Shown: positions 26,116 to 34,536 of the stretch, piece by piece | Layout of the letters: every line of letters starts with the position of its first letter | Position numbering within the stretch: position 1 is the first letter of the stretch | From: Heliomarina baculiformis | GTDB taxonomy: Bacteria; Pseudomonadota; Alphaproteobacteria; Rhodobacterales; Rhodobacteraceae | Reading direction: 5' to 3' | Assembly (NCBI RefSeq): GCF_019966545.1 | Contig: NZ_JAIMIC010000012.1 | Coordinates: 38,125-102,124 of the forward strand | DNA length: 64,000 bases | The notes under the pieces: generated by a model | What the model was told of the DNA's origin: nothing | Databases searched by the model: none | What the model saw: the letters and a program-made list of their open reading frames with translations, nothing else | Translations under genes and position numbers: made by a program

Positions 26116-27093
26116 TCAGCCTGCCCGTTCAGCCAGCCAGTAGCTTTCTTGTGCTTTCTCGCGGCGCAGCGCTTCTTCCTCGGCGCTGGCATGGGCATCG
26201 ATAACCGCGTCGATCGCATTGCGACCGGCACGCCAGATCAGACGGTGCGCCTCACCCGGGCAGACCCGGAAATCAAGCTTTCGGCCATCGCAGAAATGCA
26301 AATCCATCTGGTGGATCTGGAGGTTGATCGCATCGGTCAGGTTGTTCAGATCCGGACGGTAACCGTTTTCGACAACGCAGACAAAAGTGCCGTTCCCGGC
26401 ATAAGCGATCAGGAATTGCTGCGGCTTGAGGCAATCCGAGATCGCCTCGGACGTATCAGTGATCAGGCATTCAAACCCGAAAGGTGTGCTTTCGCGATAG
26501 AGTTGCTCAATCCGGCGGATAGAGAAGGCGAAGACGGTCGAGCCAAAGAGCGAGCCACGCGAGAGCTGTGTGATGTAGTTTTCGAACGCGAAATAGTCGA
26601 TGACCCCGTCCACATCCATGATCGTGACAGGTTCGTTCAGGGAGACCTTGACCGGTTCCTGCGGGATGTCGTTGCGGCTGACGGCAAAGATCTTCTTTGC
26701 CGCGCCGTCGGTGGTGATCAGCCTGTCTTCGGCGCTTTTGATGCGGAATTTCAGTTCCGTGATGTCGAAGGGCTTGGTGACATAGTCCGTCGCGCCGGCT
26801 GTGAAGGCGTTGTCAATATAGGCCTTGTCCGACATGGCGGTGATCATGAGAATCGGCGTGGCGACGTAGCGATCCATAAGACGAAGCCGCGAACAGAGCT
26901 GGATACCGTCCATTTCGGGCATCTGGATGTCGAGCAGGAAACAGTCGAAAGGTTCGCAAGCGGGATCTTCGACGATTTCCAGTGCCGCCAGAGCGGAGTC
27001 TGCGGTCGTTATGTCGTGATCGCCAAAAGTAGCGAGAAGCTCAGCGAGCAGTTCGAGGATGATCGGATCGTCATCTACTGCCAGTACACGCAT
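26116..27093 (-). CDS. Response regulator with degenerate GGDEF-like domain
   Basis: This is a 325-residue protein. The receiver domain (1-125) has DDDPIIL, phospho-Asp in FLLDIQMPEMDG, MITAMSD and Lys in YVTKPFD. The C-terminal half (about 150-310) has GGDEF-like topology, but the motif site reads YAGNGTFVCVV where active enzymes have YGGDEF. It should therefore not make cyclic-di-GMP and may be a binding or effector module. The ATG at 27093 starts the receiver directly; a longer ORF upstream has no homology. It is cotranscribed with the HPt gene. Confidence 0.82.
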   Translation of the reverse strand: MRVLAVDDDPIILELLAELLATFGDHDITTADSALAALEIVEDPACEPFDCFLLDIQMPEMDGIQLCSRLRLMDRYVATPILMITAMSDKAYIDNAFTAGATDYVTKPFDITELKFRIKSAEDRLITTDGAAKKIFAVSRNDIPQEPVKVSLNEPVTIMDVDGVIDYFAFENYITQLSRGSLFGSTVFAFSIRRIEQLYRESTPFGFECLITDTSEAISDCLKPQQFLIAYAGNGTFVCVVENGYRPDLNNLTDAINLQIHQMDLHFCDGRKLDFRVCPGEAHRLIWRAGRNAIDAVIDAHASAEEEALRREKAQESYWLAERAG

Positions 27094-27378
27094 TTTAGCC
27101 TCGTTCCCTTGCCTCGAAAGCAAATTCTGATTTCCGGACAGTAGCTTCTGCCCATTTGTCACCCGCGATTCTCTTTTCTGAATACAGGCCGTTGCTTTAT
27201 TTCTACAAAACATTGAGGCGCGAATGTGGCAGGCGATTGGGCTTTTAAAGAAGCAATTCAGCTAAAAGTGACGAATCACTTCACCTGCTTTGATTCTCAT
27301 CAGCTTCGATGAACCAGAGATTCAAAGTAAATTGAATGGAGAAACTGGCGCGCCTCAAAATCCAATTTTTTCAGCTAG
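27094..27378. other. Intergenic region with no recognised gene
   Basis: These 285 bases, lower in GC than the neighbours, lie between the receiver gene start and the end of the VanZ-like gene. They should hold the promoter of the minus-strand receiver-HPt operon. I see no convincing ORF, RNA or repeat. Confidence 0.5.
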
Positions 27379-27699
27379 TTACAAAAAAGAGGCGAGGCGC
27401 CGGATAATCCATCCGATCACAATGCCCATAATACAGCCAAGGCAATCAATTGCGAAGTCGCCGAATTCGCGATCGCGTCCGACAAAGGGCTGGATCAATT
27501 CAATCGCCGCGCCAAAGGCGACGATCATCGGGACAGTCCAAACCATCCGTCGTGGTGCAAGAATCGCTGTTGGCAGGGTCAGAAGCAGGAAGGCCTGAAA
27601 GTGGTTGGCCTTGTCGTTGCCGGGTAGGCTTGGGATTTCGGGTGCCGGGCTGAGGGTGCCATAGGCGATCCCCAGCGCCAGGATCAACGTTAAGGCCAT
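27379..27699 (-). CDS. VanZ-like membrane protein
   Basis: This small membrane protein has the VanZ-like pattern: a first helix (LTLILALGIAYGTLSP), GNDKANHFQAFLLLTLPTAI, a central helix (MVWTVPMIVAFGAAIELIQPFVGRDREFGDFAID) and a last helix (LGCIMGIVIGWIIRRL). The internal ATG at 27699 gives a 106-residue protein starting at helix 1. The frame is open to 27897, but those extra residues are not VanZ-like and would overlap the upstream gene. Function unknown; VanZ relatives are linked to glycopeptide resistance and acid stress in other bacteria. Confidence 0.65.
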   Translation of the reverse strand: MALTLILALGIAYGTLSPAPEIPSLPGNDKANHFQAFLLLTLPTAILAPRRMVWTVPMIVAFGAAIELIQPFVGRDREFGDFAIDCLGCIMGIVIGWIIRRLASFL

Positions 27700-27848
27700 C
27701 GCCGCAGGTTCGATAAGGCTGGAAACACCCGTTCTGGCAATAGTTCTGGGCGGCAAAGCAGGCGTTGTCCTTTGGTCTTGAATTAGTTGCGATAACAACG
27801 CGGCCTGTATCGGAAATGCAAGGTGCGGAAATTGCGCGACGCGAATTT

Positions 27849-28079
27849 TCAGGAGTGGCGGCCTGCGCTGACCGGTTTTGCGGCAGGACCCCGCCATGAG
27901 TGGTAGATCCGCGAAAGATGTGTCCGGACGTTGATGGCCAAAGCGAGGACCAGCAATGTGCCCGAGCCTGCCCCCATATAGAACAGGAGTGCCGTAACCA
28001 GTCCATATCCGCTGAGCAGGGCCCAGCCTGCTGACAGAAATGCGGCCGCCATGGCGGCTATGATCACACCTAAGACCAC
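27849..28079 (-). CDS. Small two-helix membrane protein
   Basis: This 76-residue protein has two clear hydrophobic segments (VLGVIIAAMAAAFLSAGWALL and ALLFYMGAGSGTLLVLALAI) and a basic tail. A GGGAG ribosome site lies about 8 bases before the ATG at 28079. It is divergent from the gentisate dioxygenase gene and upstream of the VanZ-like gene on the same strand. No family is recognised. Confidence 0.5.
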   Translation of the reverse strand: MVLGVIIAAMAAAFLSAGWALLSGYGLVTALLFYMGAGSGTLLVLALAINVRTHLSRIYHSWRGPAAKPVSAGRHS

Positions 28080-28221
28080 TCGAATGTCTCCCGACGCGAA
28101 GCCGATTTCAACACGGCCCGTTTCGCGTTGGACAAGTGAGCCCCAAGTTCGTTACCGAGGCGTTAACGATAAATTTTTAGTATTTGGCCTGGCGGAAAAT
28201 GGCTGATTCGTAGGGGGTGGA

Positions 28222-28250
28222 TTGACCTGCATGCATATAGTAAGTATACA
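28222..28250 (+). promoter_or_regulatory. Sigma-70-type promoter of the gentisate operon
   Basis: TTGACC and TATACA are separated by exactly 17 bases, 28 bases before the gentisate dioxygenase ATG. The spacer and -10 hold an imperfect inverted repeat (GCATATAGTAAGTATAC) that could be an operator. No BoxR-type site was found here, which suggests separate control from the box genes. Confidence 0.6.
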
Positions 28251-28277
28251 ACTTAATTGAGATTCGAGGAGGGGATC

Positions 28278-29315
28278 ATGTCCGAACAATTGGGAACGCT
28301 CGAAGAGCTGCCGGAGGATTACCGCAACGAAATGGCCAGCGCGGGCGTTGCACCGCTTTGGCCGATGATGCGGAACGTGCTGCCGCATGGCGCACCGAAA
28401 CCAGTAACGCGCCCGGGTCACTGGACGTATGAGTCGTTACGTCCCCTTCTGCTGCGCGCCGGTGAATTGACCCCGGTCGAAAAAGCCGAGCGCCGCGTGC
28501 TGGTCCTGTCGGACCCCGGACGCGGGACAGGCGCGATGCAGGCGACGTCTTCTATTTACCTTGGCATGCAACTCTTGTTGCCCGGAGAGACCGCCCCCGC
28601 GCACCGCCACACTCCGTCGGCCGCGCGGATCATTGTCGAAGGCGAAGGCGGGTTTACCGTTGTCGATGGCGAGAAGCTTCCGATGGAAAACGGTGACCTG
28701 GTTCTGACTCCCGGCGGAGACTGGCACGACCATGGCCACGAGGGGAGCGAACCTGTGGTCTGGCTGGATGCGCTGGACCTGCCGCTTTTTGTATATCTCG
28801 AAGGGTCTTACGCCGAGGAAGCCCCCTTGCAGGCGCAGCGCAACCGGCCCGATGCCAGCGAGGTTGAATATCGCGCGGCGGGACTGGCCCCGTCGCGGCG
28901 GCTGAACAACACGGTGCGGCGCTATCCGATGATGCGTTACCCCTGGGCGCGGACCGAAGCGGCGCTTCGCGAAATGGCGAGATGGGGTGAAGATGGCATC
29001 GCCGAGGTAGATTACATCAATCCCGAAACCGGGCAGGACGTCCTGCCGACGATGGGGTTCACCGCGATGATGCTGGAGGCGGGGCAAAGCGATGCGCCGC
29101 CGCTGCGGTCCACCTCGGCTGCCTTTCACGTGATCAAGGGGTCTGGCAAATCGGTGGTAAACGGCGAAGAAATCAGCTGGGGTCCCAAGGACATCTTTAC
29201 GGCGCCAGTCTTTGCGGACATCACCCATCATGCCGACAGCGAGGCGTTTCTGGTTCGCATCCACGACCGTCCGCTGCAGGAGAAACTTGGATACTATGAG
29301 GAGCGCGCCAAATGA
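28278..29315 (+). CDS. Gentisate 1,2-dioxygenase
   Basis: This 345-residue bicupin iron dioxygenase opens gentisate to maleylpyruvate. The metal-site motif is in the first cupin (PAHRHTPSAARIIVEGEGGF), with GDLVLTPGGDWHDHGHEG and WLDALDLPLF. The second cupin carries MLEAGQSDAPPLRSTSAAFHVI. The ATG at 28278 is preceded by GAGGAGGGG; a TTG at 28257 is in frame but lacks this. Its stop overlaps the hydrolase start by 4 bp (ATGA). Together with the next two genes it forms a 3-hydroxybenzoate-to-gentisate route. Confidence 0.95.
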   Translation: MSEQLGTLEELPEDYRNEMASAGVAPLWPMMRNVLPHGAPKPVTRPGHWTYESLRPLLLRAGELTPVEKAERRVLVLSDPGRGTGAMQATSSIYLGMQLLLPGETAPAHRHTPSAARIIVEGEGGFTVVDGEKLPMENGDLVLTPGGDWHDHGHEGSEPVVWLDALDLPLFVYLEGSYAEEAPLQAQRNRPDASEVEYRAAGLAPSRRLNNTVRRYPMMRYPWARTEAALREMARWGEDGIAEVDYINPETGQDVLPTMGFTAMMLEAGQSDAPPLRSTSAAFHVIKGSGKSVVNGEEISWGPKDIFTAPVFADITHHADSEAFLVRIHDRPLQEKLGYYEERAK

Positions 29316-30010
29316 GTGAGCTTTTGTTCGACCTGCCGAAACCCGTGACCATTCCGGTCAAAGGCGAAACCGCAGAATACCCGATTGGCCGGATTTTTTG
29401 TGTGGGGCGCAACTATGCTGCCCATGCTGCGGAAATGGGGTTCGAGGTCGACCGCGAGGCGCCGTTCTATTTCACCAAGTCGCCGGCCAACGCGGTGCTG
29501 ACCGGGGCGACCATGCCTTATCCTCCGGGCACGAAGAACTTTCATTATGAAATGGAACTGGTGATGGCCGTCGGCGCGCCGGTGTTCCGGGCAAGCAAGG
29601 AAGAGGCCGAGGCGGCGATCTATGCCTTTGGCTGCGGGCTCGACATGACGCGGCGGGATCTCCAGATTGCATCGCGCGAAAAGCAGCGGCCTTGGGATCT
29701 GGGCAAGGATGTCGAGGACAGTGCCGTGTTCTCACCGCTGACCAAGGCAGGTGAGCTGTCCGATATGGACAGCAAGCGCATTCACCTTGAGGTGAACGGA
29801 GAGGTCAAGCAGGACGCGACGTTGGGCGAGCTGATCTGGAAGCTGGACGAGATCATCATGGACCTCTCCAAGTTCTATCACCTGCGTCCCGGCGACGTGA
29901 TCATGACGGGCACGCCTGCTGGTGTTGGTCCAGTCGTGGCAGGCGACAAGATCACCGGTGGCATCGACGGTCTGGACCCGATCAGCCTGACGCTGAGCGA
30001 CGCGGAATAA
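29312..30010 (+). CDS. Fumarylpyruvate hydrolase (FAH family)
   Basis: This 232-residue fumarylacetoacetate-hydrolase-fold protein has GRIFCVGRNYAAHAAEMG, metal-ligand Glu residues in FHYEMELVMAVG, GCGLDMTRRDLQ and PGDVIMTGTPAGVGPV. In gentisate operons this enzyme splits fumarylpyruvate to fumarate and pyruvate. It overlaps the dioxygenase gene by 4 bp. No maleylpyruvate isomerase gene is present in the window, so the cis-trans step must come from elsewhere or be bypassed. Confidence 0.92.
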   Translation: MSELLFDLPKPVTIPVKGETAEYPIGRIFCVGRNYAAHAAEMGFEVDREAPFYFTKSPANAVLTGATMPYPPGTKNFHYEMELVMAVGAPVFRASKEEAEAAIYAFGCGLDMTRRDLQIASREKQRPWDLGKDVEDSAVFSPLTKAGELSDMDSKRIHLEVNGEVKQDATLGELIWKLDEIIMDLSKFYHLRPGDVIMTGTPAGVGPVVAGDKITGGIDGLDPISLTLSDAE

Positions 30011-30113
30011 CGGCGGCCCGCCGCTGGGCGGGTCATTTCAACCTGAGTTAATGATGCCGAGGCCCAAGCATCGGGAAAACGACCGTCCGTGAAAGACGGC
30101 GAGGGAGGAAGTC

Positions 30114-31328
30114 ATGTCTAACGATCAGATCCTTGTGGCCGGTGGTGGCATCGGCGGTTTGGCGACGGCGATTGGTCTCGCTCAGAAAGGTTTTTCTGTG
30201 CTGGTGCTGGAAAAGGCCGCGCAGCTGGGCGAGATCGGTGCGGGCATCCAGCTTGGGCCGAATGCCTTTCACGCTTTCGACTATCTTGGCGTCGGCGAAA
30301 CTGCCCGCGAGATGGCGGTGTACATCGACAACCTCCGCCTGATGGACGCGCTGAGTGGTGAGGAGATCACCCGCATCCCTCTGGACGAGGCGTTTCGCAA
30401 AAGGATGGGCAATCCTTATGCGGTTGTGCATCGGGGCGACCTGCATGGGGTGTTCTTGCGTGCCTGCGAAAACCATCCCAAAGTCGAGTTGCGGACGAAC
30501 AGCGGTGTCGAGTCCTATGATCAGGACGGCAATCAGGTGACGGCGATCCTGTCGGACGGGAGCCGTGTGACCGGACGCATGTTGATCGGGGCGGATGGTC
30601 TTTGGTCGAACATCCGCAAGCAGATGCTGAATGACGGCGAGCCGCGCGTCTCCGGTCACACCACCTATCGCTCGGTCATTCCGACTGAACAAATGCCGGA
30701 GGATCTGCGCTGGAACGCGGCGACGCTCTGGGCCGGGCCGAAATGCCATATCGTGCATTACCCGCTCAAGGGCTGGAAGATGTTCAACCTTGTCGTGACC
30801 TATCACAATGACGCGCCCGAACCGGTCGCTGGCAAGCCGGTCAGTCATGACGAGGTGCGGCGCGGATTCGAGCATGTGGCGCCGATTGCCAAGCAGATCA
30901 TCGACAATGGAAACGACTGGAAACTGTGGGTGCTTTGCGACCGCGATCCGGTGATGAACTGGGTCGACGGGCGCGTGGCGTTGCTGGGGGATGCGGCTCA
31001 TCCGATGTTGCAGTATTTTGCGCAAGGGGCCTGCATGGCGATGGAGGATGCGGTCTGCCTTTCGCACCTGATGGGCGAGGATGACGGAAATATCGAAGCC
31101 ACTCTGGCAGCTTATCAGCACAAACGTCGCTTGCGCACGGCGCGGGTGCAGCTACAGTCGCGCGAGATAGGGCAGCATGTCTACCATCCGGCGGGTGCTC
31201 ATGCGGAGCTGCGAAATGCTGTCATGAACGCGCGTTCGCCCGATGAATGGTACGATCAGATCGACTGGCTGTATGGCAGTACGGGGCTTGAAGGTGCCAT
31301 TTCCGCAGAAACCCGGACCCAAAGATAG
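30114..31328 (+). CDS. 3-Hydroxybenzoate 6-hydroxylase (FAD monooxygenase)
   Basis: This is a 404-residue group A flavin monooxygenase. Motifs are the N-terminal GGGIGGLATAIGLAQKGFSV with LEKA (FAD), the DG motif LIGADGLWSNIRKQM, and GDAAHPMLQYFAQGACMAMED, a version close to 3-hydroxybenzoate 6-hydroxylases and salicylate hydroxylases. It makes gentisate from 3-hydroxybenzoate with NADH and O2; salicylate 5-hydroxylation is a less likely alternative because those enzymes are Rieske-type. GGGAGGAAG precedes the ATG. It follows the gentisate ring-cleavage genes in the same direction. Confidence 0.88.
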   Translation: MSNDQILVAGGGIGGLATAIGLAQKGFSVLVLEKAAQLGEIGAGIQLGPNAFHAFDYLGVGETAREMAVYIDNLRLMDALSGEEITRIPLDEAFRKRMGNPYAVVHRGDLHGVFLRACENHPKVELRTNSGVESYDQDGNQVTAILSDGSRVTGRMLIGADGLWSNIRKQMLNDGEPRVSGHTTYRSVIPTEQMPEDLRWNAATLWAGPKCHIVHYPLKGWKMFNLVVTYHNDAPEPVAGKPVSHDEVRRGFEHVAPIAKQIIDNGNDWKLWVLCDRDPVMNWVDGRVALLGDAAHPMLQYFAQGACMAMEDAVCLSHLMGEDDGNIEATLAAYQHKRRLRTARVQLQSREIGQHVYHPAGAHAELRNAVMNARSPDEWYDQIDWLYGSTGLEGAISAETRTQR

Positions 31329-31411
31329 ATATACGACATAACAAACTTGCCGAATCAGCGGTTTTTATGCCAAGCCGTTGGTAAGACCTGCTTGCAATAT
31401 ATCTCCGTTAC

Positions 31412-31425
31412 GGCAGTATATTGCA
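31412..31425 (+). promoter_or_regulatory. BoxR-type operator before the TRAP transporter
   Basis: GGCA-GTATAT-TGCA is a near match to the TGCA-N6-TGCA operator described for BoxR of Azoarcus. Its reverse complement differs from the site at 37651-37664 (before the benzoate-CoA ligase gene) at two spacer positions. An extra TGCA half-site lies at 31393. It sits 29 bases before the dctP start codon. Confidence 0.6.
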
Positions 31426-31453
31426 TAAGTAGAGGTCTAAAGGGAGGAAATTT

Positions 31454-32500
31454 ATGACAAAACGTAGAACGCTTTTGGGCTCAATGGGCGGCGTAGCACT
31501 TGCAGCTCTGGCGACCGGTTTCATGGGCACGGCGGCGCTGGCTCAGGAAGTTACCTTGAAAATGCACCACTTCCTGCCGCAGCAGGCAAACGTCCCTAAG
31601 GACGTTCTGGAAGTCTGGGCGAAGAATGTCGAAGAAGGTTCGGACGGCCGGATCAAGGTTGACATCTACCCGTCCATGCAGCTGGGCGGCAAGCCGCCAG
31701 AGCTGATGGATCAGGTGATCGACGGCGTTGCTGACGTGGTGTGGACCGTGGTCGGCTACACGCCGGGCCGCTTCCCCAGCACCGAGGTGTTCGAGTTGCC
31801 CTTTATGATGACCAACGCGCGGGCGATGAGCCAGGCCTATTGGGAAATCTTCGAGGAAGATCTGAAGGACACCGAATTTCAGGATGTTCATATCCTTGGC
31901 ACATGGGTGCACGGGCCGGGCATGATCCACTCCAAGGATCCGGTGAATTCGCCCGAGGATCTGCAGGGCATGAAAATCCGCGGCGGTTCGCGCTCGGTCA
32001 ACATGTTGCTCACCGAACTGGGCGCAACGCCCGTGGGGATGCCGGTTCCGGCCGTTTCCGAGGGGCTGTCCAAGGGTGTGATCGACGGCACCACCATTCC
32101 GTGGGAAGTGACGCCGGCGCTGAAGGTGTCGGAGCTGGTGCATAACCACACCGAATTCGAAGGCAAGGCGCTCTATGTTCTGACCTTTGTTCTGGCGATG
32201 AACAAGCAGAAGTACGAAAGCCTGCCCGACGATCTGAAAAAGGTCATCGACGACAATTCCGGCGTTGAGTTCTCGATCTTCGCCGGTGGTACGCAGGCGG
32301 ATGCAGATGGCCCCGCACGCCAGATCGCTGTCGATCTTGGCAATAACATCATCACCGTATCCGAAGAAGATGCGGCGGCCTGGGAAGAAGCGGCCCAGCC
32401 GGTGTACGATGCATGGCTGTCCGACATGGAAAGCAAGGGTAAGGACGGGCAGGCGCTGCTCGAGAAAGCCCGGATGCTGATCGACAAATACACTGACTAA
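31454..32500 (+). CDS. TRAP transporter solute-binding protein (DctP family)
   Basis: This is a 348-residue periplasmic binding protein with an N-terminal signal peptide (KRRTLLGSMGGVALAALATG ... ALAQ). DctP family features are LKMHHFLPQQANVPKDVLEVWA, IKVDIYPSMQLGG, VADVVWTVVGYTPGRFP and the conserved Arg in LQGMKIRGGSRSVN that binds the substrate carboxylate. An AGGGAGGAAA site precedes the ATG. It sits between aromatic hydroxylase and CoA ligase genes and behind a BoxR-type site, so an aromatic acid such as benzoate or hydroxybenzoate is the likely cargo; this is an inference. Confidence 0.93.
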   Translation: MTKRRTLLGSMGGVALAALATGFMGTAALAQEVTLKMHHFLPQQANVPKDVLEVWAKNVEEGSDGRIKVDIYPSMQLGGKPPELMDQVIDGVADVVWTVVGYTPGRFPSTEVFELPFMMTNARAMSQAYWEIFEEDLKDTEFQDVHILGTWVHGPGMIHSKDPVNSPEDLQGMKIRGGSRSVNMLLTELGATPVGMPVPAVSEGLSKGVIDGTTIPWEVTPALKVSELVHNHTEFEGKALYVLTFVLAMNKQKYESLPDDLKKVIDDNSGVEFSIFAGGTQADADGPARQIAVDLGNNIITVSEEDAAAWEEAAQPVYDAWLSDMESKGKDGQALLEKARMLIDKYTD

Positions 32501-32512
32501 ATACATCTGAGA

Positions 32513-32540
32513 GGGCGCGGCGAGATCAGCCGCGCCCTTT
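32513..32540 (+). terminator. Intercistronic hairpin between dctP and dctQ
   Basis: GGGCGCGGC and GCCGCGCCC form a 9-bp perfect stem with a 7-base loop, followed by TTT. It probably attenuates transcription or protects the dctP message, so that the binding protein is made in excess over the membrane subunits. Confidence 0.7.
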
Positions 32541-32564
32541 CTGTCATTGGGACGGGGATGGGAC

Positions 32565-33158
32565 ATGAAGACCTTGATGACGGGACTTTCCCGCTTCATG
32601 GCGATTCTGGGCGGCATCGTCCTGAGTTTGCTGATCATTCTTACATGCGTATCAATTGCCGGGCGCCTGCTGAACGGGTTCTTCCACGGTGATTTCATGC
32701 AATCGGTGGCGCCGGGTTTTTCCGACTGGGCCATTGGCGCCGGGGTCGGCCCGATCACCGGAGATTTCGAGCTGGTCGAGGCTGGGGTGGCGTTTGCGAT
32801 CTTTGCCTTTATCCCGCTGTGCCAAATTACCGCGAGCCATGCATCGGTCGATATCTTTGCCAACATGATGGGCCCCCGGGTCAACCGGTTCTTGCGGGCG
32901 GTCATCGAGGTGGTCTTTGCCGCGACGCTCGTACTGATCGCCTGGCGGCTTTACGAAGGCATGCTGTCGAAGATGAGCTATGGGGAAACCAGCTTTCTTT
33001 TGCAGTTCAAGGTCTGGTGGGCCTATGCGGCGAGCCTGTTCGGCGCGGTCGTCTCGGCCATCGTCGGCATCTATGTCGCCTTCGTGCGTATCTATGAATT
33101 TCTGACCGGCAACATCGTCATCCGGGAAGGTGTGGAGGTTGCTGATGAGCACACTTGA
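32565..33158 (+). CDS. TRAP transporter small membrane subunit (DctQ family)
   Basis: This 197-residue protein has four predicted membrane helices: FMAILGGIVLSLLIILTCVSIAG, AFAIFAFIPLCQITASHASVDIF, FLRAVIEVVFAATLVLIAWRLY and WWAYAASLFGAVVSAIVGIYVAF. The ATG at 32565 follows GGGGATGGGA; the ORF also opens at an upstream TTG without support. Its end overlaps the dctM start by 14 bases, as expected for subunits of one complex. A loop region after helix 1 (NGFFHGDFMQSVAPGFSD...) is longer than in many DctQ proteins. Confidence 0.9.
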   Translation: MKTLMTGLSRFMAILGGIVLSLLIILTCVSIAGRLLNGFFHGDFMQSVAPGFSDWAIGAGVGPITGDFELVEAGVAFAIFAFIPLCQITASHASVDIFANMMGPRVNRFLRAVIEVVFAATLVLIAWRLYEGMLSKMSYGETSFLLQFKVWWAYAASLFGAVVSAIVGIYVAFVRIYEFLTGNIVIREGVEVADEHT

Positions 33159-34458
33159 AATCGGAATCTATTCCTTTCCGGCGCTGATGGTCCTGATCTT
33201 TCTGCGCGTGCCGATCGGGCTTGCAATGTTCCTTGTCGGGCTTGTCGGCCTGACCATCGTGACCGACGGCACCAATATGGCGTTCTCGCGCCTCAAGAAC
33301 GAAACCTACACCACATTCTCCAGCTATTCGCTGACCATCGTGCCCATGTTTCTACTGATGGGGCATTTCGCGACTTTGGGCGGGATGAGCACGGCCCTGT
33401 TCAAAGCGGCCGAAGGGTTTCTTGGCCACCGCCGCGGCGGCGTCGCGATGGCGGCGATCGGTGCCTGCGCGGGCTTTGGCGCGATCTGCGGGTCTTCGCT
33501 TGCCACGGCGGCGACAATGGGCCGCGTCGCTCTCCCCGAGCTGAAAAAATACGGCTACGAGGGCGGGTTTTCGACCGCTACACTGGCCGCTGGCGGGACG
33601 CTGGGTATCCTGATCCCGCCCTCGGTTGTACTCGTCATCTATGCGATCCTGACCGAGCAGAACATCGCCAAGCTTTTCCTTGCGGCCTTTATCCCGGGTA
33701 TTCTTGCAGCGATTGGCTATGTCATCGCAATTTCAATTTACGTTCGACTAAACCCGGAATCCGCGGGCACGCGTCCGCCGGTGCCAATGGGCGACCGGTT
33801 CCGCGGGCTGGTCGATGTCTGGCCGGTTCTGCTTGTCTTTGGCCTCGTCGTCGGCGGCATCTACCTTGGCTGGTTCACCCCGACCGAAGGTGCTGCCGTG
33901 GGGGCTGCGGGGACCGGGGCGATCGCCCTGCTGAACGGCGGGTTGACGTGGAAGACCCTGATCGAGAGCTTCTTTGTCACCGGGAAATCCACCGCGATGA
34001 TCTTTTTCATCGTGCTGGGCGCCGGGTTCTATAACGGCTTCCTCGCTTTGACGCAGGTGCCGCAGGAACTGTCGAACTACGTGGTCAGCCAGGGGTTCAG
34101 CCCGCTGACTGTCCTCTCGCTGATCCTTGTCTTTTACCTTGTCTTCGGGTGCCTGATGGACAGCCTGTCGATGATCCTGCTGACGGTCCCGATCTTTTTT
34201 CCTGTGATCTCGGTGCTGGATTTCGGCATGTCGGCCGAGCATGTGGCGATCTGGTTCGGTATTCTGGTGCTGATCGTTGTCGAGGTGGGGCTGATTACGC
34301 CACCGGTGGGGATGAACCTGTTCATCATCAATTCGATGGATCCCAAGACGCCGATTCTCGAGACCTACAAGGCCGTGATCTTCTTTGTCGGGTCGGATCT
34401 AGTTCGGGTGGTCCTGCTGGTCGCATTTCCGGCGATCACATTGTTCTTGATCCCGTAG
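33145..34458 (+). CDS. TRAP transporter large membrane subunit (DctM family)
   Basis: This 437-residue transport subunit has about 12 helices. Family motifs are VPMFLLMGHFATLGG, GACAGFGAICGSSLATAATMG, GFSTATLAAGGTLGILIPPSVVLVIYA, GAFMPG-like AAFIPGILAAIGY, LVFGCLMDSLSMILLTVPIF and VGLITPPVGMNLFIINSM. GTGGAGG lies 8 bases before the ATG at 33145, inside dctQ. It uses the Na+/proton gradient to import the solute delivered by DctP. Confidence 0.94.
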   Translation: MSTLEIGIYSFPALMVLIFLRVPIGLAMFLVGLVGLTIVTDGTNMAFSRLKNETYTTFSSYSLTIVPMFLLMGHFATLGGMSTALFKAAEGFLGHRRGGVAMAAIGACAGFGAICGSSLATAATMGRVALPELKKYGYEGGFSTATLAAGGTLGILIPPSVVLVIYAILTEQNIAKLFLAAFIPGILAAIGYVIAISIYVRLNPESAGTRPPVPMGDRFRGLVDVWPVLLVFGLVVGGIYLGWFTPTEGAAVGAAGTGAIALLNGGLTWKTLIESFFVTGKSTAMIFFIVLGAGFYNGFLALTQVPQELSNYVVSQGFSPLTVLSLILVFYLVFGCLMDSLSMILLTVPIFFPVISVLDFGMSAEHVAIWFGILVLIVVEVGLITPPVGMNLFIINSMDPKTPILETYKAVIFFVGSDLVRVVLLVAFPAITLFLIP

Positions 34459-34474
34459 AAATAAATCTTTCCGG

Positions 34475-34503
34475 CATAACTGTTACTAGATATAACAGTT
34501 ATG
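34475..34503 (+). promoter_or_regulatory. Perfect palindromic operator (probable MarR site)
   Basis: CATAACTGTTA and TAACAGTTATG form an 11-bp perfect inverted repeat with a 7-base spacer, 33 bases before the crotonase ATG. A MarR-family regulator gene is the second gene of the operon it precedes, so this is its likely binding site. It is unlike the BoxR-type sites nearby. Confidence 0.65.
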
Positions 34504-34536
34504 CCTTATAGCGGATTTGCAGTTGGGGAGGCCGCA

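Noticed and set aside
28228..28250. BoxR-type site before gentisate dioxygenase
   Set aside because: TGCA words occur, but no TGCA-N6-TGCA spacing with fewer than two mismatches.
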